Positions 1 to 5,051 of a DNA stretch of 5,107 nt are shown here, in pieces. Below the pieces are notes generated by a model. That model saw nothing but the letters and a program-made list of their open reading frames with translations, made no database searches and was not told the DNA's origin. The position numbers and the translations under genes were made by a program. Numbering within the stretch: the stretch's first letter is position 1; each line of letters begins with the position of its first letter. This DNA is from BM520 sp964474455 (lineage in GTDB: Bacteria; Bacteroidota; Bacteroidia; Bacteroidales; BM520), in the NCBI GenBank assembly GCA_964474455.1, contig CAYYSU010000074.1, forward strand, positions 1-5,107, given 5' to 3'.

Positions 1-571
1 TGTCAATGCGCATTGGATTTCCGTCGTTATCATACTCCACCGTCACTTGTGATTTGGAATCCGGAGCAAGGTAAGTCATGAGTTTGCCTTCTTTGCGTAT
101 TGCAGCAAGTTCCTGTAGCAGTATGTGAGAGAGCTCAATGGGCAATGGCATATAGTTATCCATTTCGCGGGAAGCGTATCCGAACATGATGCCCTGATCG
201 CCGGCGCCTTGCTCTTCCACCGTGTTGCGATTAACACCCTGGAAAATGTCATCCGATTGCTCGTGAATTGTTGAGATAACACCACACGAGTCAGCTGTAA
301 ACCGGTACGAAGCTTTTGTATAGCCTATCTCACGGATAGTGTCTCTTACGATATTCTGAATATCAGCATATCCTTTTGTGCGAACCTCACCGCTACATAC
401 TACCATACCTGTGGTGGTGAGTGTTTCACATGCTACCTTAGATGTCTTTTCGTGACGCAGGAATTCATCCAACAGCGCATCACTGATTTGGTCGGCCACC
501 TTGTCCGGATGTCCTTCACTTACTGATTCTGAAGTGAATAAGTACCCCTTGTTAATGCTTTTTGCTTGCAT
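1..571 (-). CDS. metK: S-adenosylmethionine synthetase (methionine adenosyltransferase), N-terminal half, cut by window edge
   Basis: MetK is a cytosolic enzyme that makes S-adenosylmethionine from methionine and ATP, releasing phosphate and diphosphate. Translating the minus strand from the ATG at 571-569 gives 190 residues open to the window edge, about half of the usual 380-430. Seen: the N-terminal block FTSESVSEGHPDK (residues 12-24), which contains the conserved His and Asp of the ATP/metal site; ACETLTTTGMV (47-57); and the family signature GAGDQGIMFGY (122-132). The reading closes with PDSKSQVTVEYD, which also aligns with E. coli MetK. The start is the only ATG just ahead of the conserved FTSESVSEGHPDK block; upstream sequence is A/T-rich (AAAGAT just before ATG), normal for weak-SD Bacteroidota. 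It lies downstream of gldA on the same strand, 237 nt away, behind what looks like a SAM-II riboswitch. No frameshift was seen. The identification is near certain; the gene is partial only because of the window. Confidence 0.97.
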   Translation of the reverse strand, partial: MQAKSINKGYLFTSESVSEGHPDKVADQISDALLDEFLRHEKTSKVACETLTTTGMVVCSGEVRTKGYADIQNIVRDTIREIGYTKASYRFTADSCGVISTIHEQSDDIFQGVNRNTVEEQGAGDQGIMFGYASREMDNYMPLPIELSHILLQELAAIRKEGKLMTYLAPDSKSQVTVEYDNDGNPMRID

Positions 572-597
572 ATCTTTATAATTTAAAAGTACAAAAT

Positions 598-665
598 GAT
601 TGGGTAAGCACGGCAGTATATTTTTACCAGTCGCCCTTAACAGTATATCACTGCAAAACCCAATC
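598..665 (-). promoter_or_regulatory. Structured RNA domain in the metK leader, closed by a perfect 8-bp helix
   Basis: Read on the minus strand, GATTGGGT (665-658) is exactly complementary to ACCCAATC (605-598), enclosing 52 nt. Inside are a small CAGT-GATAT-ACTG hairpin and a GGCG/TGCC pairing, so a multi-branched fold is possible; the octamer ATATACTG occurs twice inside. The domain ends 26 nt before the metK ATG. No U-tract directly follows it, so it is not a standard terminator. It may be the expression platform of the upstream SAM-II-like aptamer or a separate leader element. Only the base complementarity is seen; the function is inferred. Confidence 0.4.
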
Positions 666-712
666 GGATTTATTAAAAGGGGAAGGTTTGGAGATTGTTA
701 AAGGGTAAAAAT

Positions 713-762
713 TCAATTTAGCATTATTTTACCGTGGTTGCAATCAGACAAATCTTTCCACA
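713..762 (-). promoter_or_regulatory. SAM-II-type riboswitch aptamer upstream of metK
   Basis: Minus-strand reading shows, in order: a P1 5' strand UGUGG (762-758); a loop with GAUUU (754-750) and UUGCA (743-739); a P1 3' strand CCACG (737-733); UAAA (731-728); and GCUAAA (722-717). P1 has four Watson-Crick pairs and one G-U pair. A pseudoknot can form between UC(U)GAUU (748-742) and AAUUGA (718-713). Order, spacing (10 nt between P1 and GCUAAA) and total length (~50 nt) match my memory of the SAM-II family, where the loop GAUUU and the GCUAAA segment surround SAM. It sits in front of metK, the SAM-making gene, and begins at about the predicted transcription start. Known of the family: SAM binding represses methionine/SAM genes. 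The call rests on motif comparison from memory; the mode of control (translation or termination) is not evident because the ATG is ~140 nt further on. Confidence 0.75.
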
Positions 763-767
763 TGTGG

Positions 768-775
768 CAAAATTA
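768..775 (-). promoter_or_regulatory. Candidate metK promoter -7 element
   Basis: The minus strand reads TAATTTTG, a full match to the Bacteroidota -7 consensus TAnnTTTG. No TTTG is found 19-21 nt upstream, so only half of the promoter is recognisable. Initiation 5-7 nt downstream would place +1 near 761-763, exactly where the SAM-II-like aptamer begins, which mutually supports both calls. Readthrough from gldA remains possible because no clear terminator separates the two genes. Confidence 0.42.
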
Positions 776-808
776 GTAAATTATTTCCAATAATAATGGT
801 AATGAAAA

Positions 809-1717
809 CTATTTTGTCAGGCTGCGAAATAGTTCTTCAAGACGACCTTCCTCTTTTTTCATAGAGAGGACCTCCATATTCTCCTCTACGGCAAAACGGA
901 ATATCTTCGACCTGTTGTCACTGCCTGCGTTCGATTCAATGAGGTATGTGTTTGGTGTATTGCCTTTTTGTACCCTGCTTACGCCGGCTATAGCCTTGAT
1001 TTTATTAATAGCGACATCATTGGAGAATTCAACAATAATAGTTGTAGCGTTGAGGTCGCCGGATGAAAGCTCGGAGATATTCTTATCCGCAACAATGACT
1101 CCTTTGTTGATGATGATGGCACGCTTACATATGGCCTCCACCTCCTGCATGATATGTGTTGAAAGAATAACGGTTTTCTCTTTTCCGATATTGGTGATCA
1201 GTGATCTGATTTCAGCTAACTGGTTGGGATCGAGGCCTGACGTCGGCTCATCGAGGATAAGTACTTTGGGGTCGTGGATAAGCGCCTGACCAAGTCCCAC
1301 CCGTTGCTTAAACCCCTTTGAAAGGGCGCCGATTTTTTTGTGCTTTTCCCGGCCAAGACCCGTTATGTCAATAATCTCTTCAATCCTTTTCTTCTTATTG
1401 TTGATGTTGTGCAGCCCTGCCACAAACTCCAGATATTCACGCACATACATGTCTTGGTACAGTGGGTTATGCTCGGGAAGATATCCTATCATCTTTTTTA
1501 TTGCCAGCGGGTTTTCATGGATGCTCTCCCCATAAACAGTGATATCACCGTGTGTGGGAGGAAGGTAGCATGTTATTATCTTCATCAGTGTTGACTTTCC
1601 TGCTCCATTGGGGCCCAATAGTCCTACAACTTCACCTGGTATGATCTCCAGTGAGATGTTTTGTAGTGCCTTCTGTTCTCCGTACTTCTTGGTGACATCC
1701 TTAATAATGATCGACAT
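809..1717 (-). CDS. gldA: GldA-type ABC transporter ATP-binding protein
   Basis: This 302-residue protein has a complete ABC ATPase domain: Walker A GPNGAGKST (35-43), a Q-loop region IGYLPEHNPLY with Glu82 at the usual Gln place, ABC signature LSKGFKQR (132-139), Walker B VLILDEP (152-158), D-loop SGLD (160-163) and H-loop His188 in STHIMQEVEAI. A ~90-residue C-terminal extension follows. Length and the segments YLPEHNPLY, LDPNQLAEIR and STHIMQEVEAI match Flavobacterium GldA as I remember it. In gliding Bacteroidota GldA is the cytoplasmic ATPase that pairs with GldF/GldG, an ABC-2-type export complex needed for motility; relatives also occur in non-gliding species, where the role is unclear. 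No gldF/gldG is present here. The gene is divergent from rplM and has its own promoter-like site at 1737-1769. The ATG at 1717-1715 is used because the ABC domain begins at once (SIIIKDVTKKYG). The ABC role is certain; the subfamily is likely. Confidence 0.88.
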   Translation of the reverse strand: MSIIIKDVTKKYGEQKALQNISLEIIPGEVVGLLGPNGAGKSTLMKIITCYLPPTHGDITVYGESIHENPLAIKKMIGYLPEHNPLYQDMYVREYLEFVAGLHNINNKKKRIEEIIDITGLGREKHKKIGALSKGFKQRVGLGQALIHDPKVLILDEPTSGLDPNQLAEIRSLITNIGKEKTVILSTHIMQEVEAICKRAIIINKGVIVADKNISELSSGDLNATTIIVEFSNDVAINKIKAIAGVSRVQKGNTPNTYLIESNAGSDNRSKIFRFAVEENMEVLSMKKEEGRLEELFRSLTK

Positions 1718-1736
1718 ATCTTGTTTCTTTTGCGGA

Positions 1737-1769
1737 CAAAAATACGAAATTCCTGTAACGGATGTCAGA
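1737..1769 (-). promoter_or_regulatory. Candidate gldA promoter (Bacteroidota type)
   Basis: On the minus strand, TCTG (1769-1766, 3 of 4 matches to TTTG) is followed after 21 nt by TATTTTTG (1744-1737, full match to TAnnTTTG). Spacing is within the 19-21 nt range. Start of transcription would be near 1730, giving a leader of only about 12-15 nt before the gldA ATG. The match is seen; promoter activity is inferred. Confidence 0.55.
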
Positions 1770-1817
1770 AGTTCAGCTTCCTGGGTAGAGTTTTGTTTTT
1801 GTTGCTGATTATTTTGT

Positions 1818-1844
1818 CTTAATACCTGTATTCAAGGTATTGAG
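1818..1844. repeat. Inverted repeat in the gldA-rplM divergent spacer
   Basis: CTTAATACC (1818-1826) and GGTATTGAG (1836-1844) form a 9-bp dyad with one G-T pair and a 9-nt centre. It lies ~50 bp upstream of the candidate gldA promoter and ~110 bp upstream of the rplM promoter, so it could be a regulator site or a minor hairpin. The divergent spacer (1718-2044, 327 nt) otherwise contains the two promoter-like sites and AT-rich sequence, with no plausible gene. Confidence 0.25.
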
Positions 1845-1956
1845 TAATTTTATTATTAAACATCAGTATTTATGGGGTATGATGTATTTAAAATGTGATT
1901 TGCCAAATGGCGAATTGACTTCTTTTGACAGAATTTTTGATATAGTCACTTAATTA

Positions 1957-1988
1957 TTTGTGTTTTAGAAAATATCAGCCTATTTTTG
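1957..1988 (+). promoter_or_regulatory. rplM operon promoter (Bacteroidota -33/-7)
   Basis: TTTG at 1957-1960, a 20-nt spacer and TATTTTTG at 1981-1988 match the Bacteroidota primary-sigma consensus TTTG-N19-21-TAnnTTTG at every defined position. Transcription would start near 1993-1995, leaving a ~50-nt leader before rplM. A tiny CCCT-TTTT-AGGG hairpin (1992-2003) would lie at the very 5' end of the mRNA. This probably drives the whole rplM-rpsI-rpsB-tsf array. Confidence 0.82.
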
Positions 1989-2044
1989 CACCCCTTTTTA
2001 GGGATAGTAAAGTTTTTTATATAGCGACAAAAGAAGACAACAAG

Positions 2045-2500
2045 ATGAACACGCTTAGTTACAAGACTGTTTCCGCAAATAAGGAAACTGTAAAGAAAGA
2101 GTGGGTTATTGTTGACGCTGAGAACGAGGTTTTGGGCCGAATGGCGTCGAAGATTGCAATTGTTCTCAGAGGTAAGCACAAGCCTTCATTCACACCACAC
2201 GTGGACTGTGGTGACAACGTTATTGTAATCAATGCCGAGAAGATAAAACTTACCGGCTTGAAATGGGATCAGAAGGAGTATATGCGCCATACGGGTTATC
2301 CCGGTGGGCAACGCATTACTTCAGTACGCGAAATGCTGGCCAAGAAGCCTGAGTCTATCGTGGAGAAAGCCGTAAAAGGCATGCTCCCAAAGAATCGACT
2401 TGGAGCACAGATGCTGCGCAACCTGAAAGTTTATGCAGGTACAGAGCATCCTCACGAAGGTCAGAATCCAAAGGTTCTTAATCTTAATACCATAAAATAA
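2045..2500 (+). CDS. rplM: 50S ribosomal protein L13 (uL13)
   Basis: This is a large-subunit protein that binds 23S rRNA early in assembly. With the ATG at 2045 it has 151 residues, close to other Bacteroidota L13 proteins and slightly longer than the E. coli protein (142). Seen: WVIVDAENEVLGRMASKIA (20-38), FTPHVDCGDNVIVINA (49-64), GYPGG (84-88) and the family signature KGMLPKNRLG (111-120), then YAGTEHPHEGQNP near the C-terminus. The frame stays open upstream to a TTG at 1958, but that TTG is the -33 box of the promoter and the leader lies downstream of it, so the ATG at 2045 is the supported start; the typical Bacteroidota N-terminus MNTLSYKT begins there. rpsI follows after 6 nt, the usual L13-S9 pair. 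In E. coli L13 represses its own operon; a comparable leader here is not evident. Confidence 0.97.
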   Translation: MNTLSYKTVSANKETVKKEWVIVDAENEVLGRMASKIAIVLRGKHKPSFTPHVDCGDNVIVINAEKIKLTGLKWDQKEYMRHTGYPGGQRITSVREMLAKKPESIVEKAVKGMLPKNRLGAQMLRNLKVYAGTEHPHEGQNPKVLNLNTIK

Positions 2501-2506
2501 TTATCG

Positions 2507-2893
2507 ATGGAAATAATTAATAAAATCGGCAGAAGGAAAAAAGCGGTAGCCCGTATTTACCTTAAAGAAGGTACCGGCGAAATTACCGTGAACAAAAAAG
2601 ATTACAAAGAGTATTTCCCTATCGCTACTTTGCAATATGTCGTTCGTCAGCCTTTCATTATTACAGAAACCGAAGGCCAGTACGATGTAAAAGTAAATCT
2701 CGACGGTGGTGGATTTAAAGGTCAGTCAGAGGCACTTCGTCTTGCTATCAGCCGCGCATTGGTTGAAATAAACGAAGATTATCGCCCTGCTCTTAAGGCT
2801 CAGGGACTTATGCGTCGTGACCCACGTATGGTAGAACGCAAGAAGCCGGGACAGCCTAAAGCACGTAAGAAATTCCAGTTTAGTAAACGTTAA
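2507..2893 (+). CDS. rpsI: 30S ribosomal protein S9 (uS9)
   Basis: This is a small-subunit head protein whose C-terminal tail reaches the P-site tRNA anticodon loop. It is 128 residues, the normal length. Seen: N-terminal GRRKKAVARIYLKEGTGEITVN (8-29), the S9 signature beginning GGGFKGQSEALRLAISRAL (67-85), and the basic C-terminus ending in KKFQFSKR, with the conserved terminal Lys-Arg. The ATG at 2507 is 6 nt after the rplM stop, with no clear Shine-Dalgarno (ATAATTATCG precedes it), consistent with translational coupling or A/T-rich initiation. rpsB follows after a 120-nt structured gap. Confidence 0.98.
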   Translation: MEIINKIGRRKKAVARIYLKEGTGEITVNKKDYKEYFPIATLQYVVRQPFIITETEGQYDVKVNLDGGGFKGQSEALRLAISRALVEINEDYRPALKAQGLMRRDPRMVERKKPGQPKARKKFQFSKR

Positions 2894-2904
2894 TATTTAT
2901 TTTC

Positions 2905-2975
2905 AACTGATATTCCAGTTACGTTTAGTATCTAAATTGTCGGGACTTTCCCCAGTGGTAAACTACCCGGTGATT
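2905..2975 (+). promoter_or_regulatory. Structured rpsB leader (possible S2 autoregulatory RNA)
   Basis: The 120-nt rpsI-rpsB gap contains three successive potential hairpins: AACTG-CAGTT (2905-2909/2916-2920), TTTAG-TAT-CTAAA (2924-2936), and a 10-bp stem AATTGTCGGG (2935-2944) with CCCGGTGATT (2966-2975) that includes three G-U pairs and encloses a 21-nt loop containing GGTA-AAC-TACC. The second and third share two bases. No U-tract follows, so it is not a terminator. In E. coli, S2 represses rpsB-tsf through a structured leader; a similar role here is inferred by position only. A weak promoter (TTTA-N20-TACGTTTA, 2896-2927) is also conceivable. Confidence 0.45.
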
Positions 2976-3013
2976 GCGAATAACAGAAAGTAAACTAACT
3001 TAAAAAAAAGATT

Positions 3014-3877
3014 ATGTCAAGAGTAAGTTTTGAAGAATTATTAGATGCAGGTGTTCACTTCGGTCACCTCAAAAGAAAGTGGAATCCCAATATGGCTCCT
3101 TACATATTCATGGAGCGTAATGGTATTCATATCATCGACTTATATAAAACCCAGGCGAAAATAGATGAGGCTGCCAATGCAGTGAAGCAAATTGCCAAAT
3201 CAGGAAAGAAAATCCTTTTTGTCGCTACTAAAAAACAGGCAAAAGAAATCGTTGCAGAAGAGGTAAAACGTGCCAACATGCCATTCGTTACAGAGCGCTG
3301 GCCCGGTGGTATGCTCACTAACTTCGTCACCATCCGTAAAGCCGTGCGGAAAATGACTTCCATCGATAAGATGATGAGTACCAGTACATACAAAACTCTT
3401 TCAAAGCGTGAACGCCTCCAGATTACCCGCGAACGTGCAAAACTTGAAAAAACTCTTGGTAGTATATCAGAACTTAATCGCCTGCCTTCAGCACTATTTG
3501 TTGTTGATATCCTTAAAGAACATATTGCTGTTGCAGAAGCTAAAAAACTAAATATCCCGACGTTTGCTATCGTGGATACTAACTCTAACCCCAATAAGGT
3601 TGATTTCCCTATCCCTGCTAACGACGATGCTTCCAAATCTATCGCTCTTATCGTAAGAACCATGGCCGACGCTATCATCGAAGGATCTACTGAAAGAAAA
3701 CTTGAACGCGACAAGCGACAGGCTGAAGAAGAAATAATGAAAGCGGAAGCAAAAGCAAAAGCAAAAGCAAAAGCCGATGCCGAAGCAGCTGCAGCTAAAG
3801 CTAAAGCAGCAGAAAAGGCAGCAGAAAAATCAGCCGAAAATAAAGAACAACAGCAGACTGATAATGCTGCTGAATAA
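3014..3877 (+). CDS. rpsB: 30S ribosomal protein S2 (uS2) with long Ala/Lys/Glu-rich tail
   Basis: This is a small-subunit protein at the head-body junction, added late in assembly and needed for S1 binding in E. coli. It has 287 residues against about 241 in E. coli. Core motifs are present: GVHFGH (13-18), WNPNMAPYI (23-31), IHIIDL (38-43), RWPGGMLTNF (95-104), PSALFVVDI (158-166) and IPANDDASKSIAL (200-212). From about residue 226 the protein turns into a charged, helix-prone, Ala/Lys/Glu-rich tail that ends in a Gln/Asn/Asp-rich tip; it is encoded partly by short DNA repeats (3749-3841). C-terminal extensions of this kind are common in Bacteroidota S2, and their exact role is unknown to me. 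The ATG at 3014 is preceded by an A-rich stretch (CTTAAAAAAAAGATT), the preferred context in this phylum. tsf lies 42 nt downstream, the conserved rpsB-tsf pair. Confidence 0.97.
   Translation: MSRVSFEELLDAGVHFGHLKRKWNPNMAPYIFMERNGIHIIDLYKTQAKIDEAANAVKQIAKSGKKILFVATKKQAKEIVAEEVKRANMPFVTERWPGGMLTNFVTIRKAVRKMTSIDKMMSTSTYKTLSKRERLQITRERAKLEKTLGSISELNRLPSALFVVDILKEHIAVAEAKKLNIPTFAIVDTNSNPNKVDFPIPANDDASKSIALIVRTMADAIIEGSTERKLERDKRQAEEEIMKAEAKAKAKAKADAEAAAAKAKAAEKAAEKSAENKEQQQTDNAAE
3749..3841 (+). repeat. Short in-frame tandem repeats in the rpsB tail
   Basis: Four perfect GCAAAA hexamers plus a trailing GC occupy 3749-3774 and encode alternating Ala-Lys (residues 246-254). Further on, three imperfect 12-bp units at 3806-3817, 3818-3829 and 3830-3841 (core GCAGCAGAAAA) encode Ala/Ser-Ala-Glu-Lys/Asn repeats. 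Both unit lengths are multiples of three, so slippage would change the tail length without a frameshift. Confidence 0.8.
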
Positions 3878-3919
3878 TAATTTACATTTTCGTTTAACCT
3901 ATAATATAAAGGCCAAATA

Positions 3920-4753
3920 ATGACTAAAATCACTGCTCAGGAGGTTAATAACCTTAGAAAAATTACCGGTGCCGGTATGATGGACTGTAAAAAGGCACTC
4001 GTAGAAGCAGAAGGTAATGTTGAAAACGCAATCGAAATCCTTCGTAAGAAAGGTCAGAAAGTAGCTAACAAGCGCGCTGACAAAGAAGCAACTGAAGGAA
4101 TCGTTTTAGCTAAAACTGCTGAAGCAAATAAATTCGGCGTAGTTTTTAAGTTAAGCTGTGAAACCGATTTTGTAGCTAAAAACCAAGACTTCGTTGACTT
4201 CGCTAATGGTCTTATGGAAGTAGCTATCGCGAACAAGCCTGCTACAGCTGACGAATTTAAAGCTCTCACCGTCGATGGTCATACCATTGAAGAGAAAATT
4301 ACTGAGATGATCGGTAAAACTGGTGAGAAGATGGATCTCGTACAGTATGAGGTTCTCGAAGCTGAACACGTGGCCGCTTATAATCACAACGGTAACAAAC
4401 TGGCGTGTATCCTTGGTATGAACAAAGACGTTGCTGACGTTGAGAAAATTGGTCACGAGATTGCAATGCAGGTAGCTGCTATGGCTCCTGTTGCTGTTGA
4501 CGAAAAGGGCATCTCTCAGGAAGTAATAGACAAGGAACTTGAGATTGCTAAAGACCTCCTTCGCCAGGAAGGTAAACCAGAGAATATGATTGATAAGATC
4601 GCTCAGGGTAAACTCGGTCGTTTCTTCAAAGAGAATACACTTCTTAATCAGGTTTTCGTACGTGATGGTAAGAAAACTGTTGCTCAGTACCTCAAAGAGT
4701 GTGATGCTGACCTTACAGTTACTGCTTTCCACCGTGTTATGCTTGGTGAATAA
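3920..4753 (+). CDS. tsf: Translation elongation factor Ts
   Basis: EF-Ts is the cytosolic guanine nucleotide exchange factor that releases GDP from EF-Tu. It has 277 residues, near the E. coli length (283). The N-terminal UBA-like domain is residues 1-50 (ITAQEVNNLRKITGAGMMDCKKAL, then AIEILRKKG). The core holds the signature CETDFVAKN (80-88), whose Asp-Phe pair inserts near the EF-Tu Mg2+ site, followed by the two core subdomains (HEIAMQVAAMAP; EGKPENMIDKIAQGKLGRFFKE). The C-terminus VTAFHRVMLGE is complete. AAAGG about 10 nt ahead of the ATG is a fair Shine-Dalgarno, better than those of its neighbours. It is the last gene of the rplM-rpsI-rpsB-tsf array, since an intrinsic terminator follows 25 nt after the stop. 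Confidence 0.98.
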   Translation: MTKITAQEVNNLRKITGAGMMDCKKALVEAEGNVENAIEILRKKGQKVANKRADKEATEGIVLAKTAEANKFGVVFKLSCETDFVAKNQDFVDFANGLMEVAIANKPATADEFKALTVDGHTIEEKITEMIGKTGEKMDLVQYEVLEAEHVAAYNHNGNKLACILGMNKDVADVEKIGHEIAMQVAAMAPVAVDEKGISQEVIDKELEIAKDLLRQEGKPENMIDKIAQGKLGRFFKENTLLNQVFVRDGKKTVAQYLKECDADLTVTAFHRVMLGE

Positions 4754-4778
4754 TCAGAAATAAAGATTCTTTTCATAT

Positions 4779-4811
4779 AAACCGCTTTCCTTTGGGAGGC
4801 GGTTTTTTTTT
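4779..4811 (+). terminator. Intrinsic terminator of the rplM-tsf array
   Basis: AAACCGCTTTCC (4779-4790) pairs with GGGAGGCGGTTT (4794-4805) in a 12-bp stem (two G-U pairs) with a 3-nt TTT loop, running directly into nine consecutive T (4803-4811). It lies 25 nt after the tsf stop. This is a strong rho-independent terminator in the plus direction. Confidence 0.93.
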
Positions 4812-4812
4812 G

Positions 4813-4866
4813 CCGCCACGGCGGGCTGTCAATGTTCCCGATATATCTGCGGGATCCTGCCGCAGA
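4813..4866. repeat. Cluster of small GC-rich hairpins after the terminator
   Basis: CCGCC-AC-GGCGG (4813-4824), a TCCCG/CGGGA pairing (4836-4840/4850-4854) and a perfect 7-bp hairpin TCTGCGG-GATCCTG-CCGCAGA (4846-4866) follow one another; the last two overlap and exclude each other. The stretch is visibly more GC-rich than the AT-rich intergenic DNA elsewhere in the window. It contains no ORF. It may be a remnant of REP-like DNA; this is inference. Confidence 0.4.
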
Positions 4867-4885
4867 AACCCCCTGGTCGTTGATC

Positions 4886-4918
4886 AGACCCGTCAGGTTT
4901 CAAAAACCTGACGGGTCT
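4886..4918. repeat. Perfect 15-bp-arm palindrome, REP-like
   Basis: AGACCCGTCAGGTTT (4886-4900) and AAACCTGACGGGTCT (4904-4918) are exact inverted copies around a 3-nt CAA centre. No T-run follows in either direction, so it is not a typical intrinsic terminator. From memory, palindromes built on CCTGACGGG / CCCGTCAGG recur between genes in many Bacteroidota genomes, so a dispersed repeat is likely, but copy number cannot be judged from this window. Confidence 0.75.
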
Positions 4919-4925
4919 TGCCTGT

Positions 4926-5051
4926 TTATGCAGCCTTCTCCACAGAAGCAACCCCTAAGGCATTGATGGGAATGGGGCTGTAGCTGTGCTGTTGAGATGG
5001 AACCGCTATAGCAGTTCGTCCAATGAATCCTGTTTGAGATTCTGTCTCCAT
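4926..5051 (-). CDS. Doubtful small ORF, 41 codons, no recognised family
   Basis: On the minus strand an ATG at 5051-5049 opens 41 codons to a TAA at 4928-4926. The predicted peptide begins METESQTGF and ends NALGVASVEKAA; it has no signal peptide, membrane segment or motif I recognise. A G-run about 10 nt upstream could serve as a weak ribosome site, and an in-frame stop lies just before the ATG. The stop is 8 bp from the 4886-4918 palindrome. Several hairpins cover the same DNA, so a non-coding RNA, mobile-element debris or chance are at least as likely. The rest of 4754-5107 (354 nt) holds the terminator and hairpins already listed and no other gene candidate. Confidence 0.15.
   Translation of the reverse strand: METESQTGFIGRTAIAVPSQQHSYSPIPINALGVASVEKAA

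Noticed and set aside
76..285. 69-codon minus-strand frame within metK
   Set aside because: It is out of frame with the clear MetK reading that covers the same bases, including the GAGDQG signature.
776..808. Intrinsic terminator after gldA
   Set aside because: Only a weak AT-rich dyad (CCATTATTATTGG region) is present, with no GC-rich stem or T-run.
915..1594. Several plus-strand open frames (65-124 codons) opposite gldA
   Set aside because: All lie antisense to a complete ABC ATPase and have no plausible start signal or motif.
1958..2044. N-terminal extension of rplM from a TTG at 1958
   Set aside because: The TTG is part of the -33 box, transcription should start near 1994, and the L13 N-terminus typical of the phylum begins at the ATG at 2045.
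3900..3905. TATAAT hexamer between rpsB and tsf as a promoter
   Set aside because: The phylum uses TAnnTTTG rather than TATAAT; the spacer is short and AT-rich, so a chance match within a cotranscribed pair is more likely.
3127..3933. 268-codon open frame on the minus strand opposite rpsB
   Set aside because: It is antisense to a certain S2 gene; its low-complexity Ala/Phe/Ser composition is the mirror of the S2 repeat tail and shows no family motif.
4151..4732. 193-codon open frame on the minus strand opposite tsf
   Set aside because: It is a shadow of EF-Ts, which matches its family along its full length; the antisense product has no recognisable domain.
4921..4980. Plus-strand open stretch after the palindrome (reads LPVYAAFSTEATPK...)
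   Set aside because: It has no start codon in frame, a stop lies just upstream at 4909-4911, and it closes after about 20 codons.
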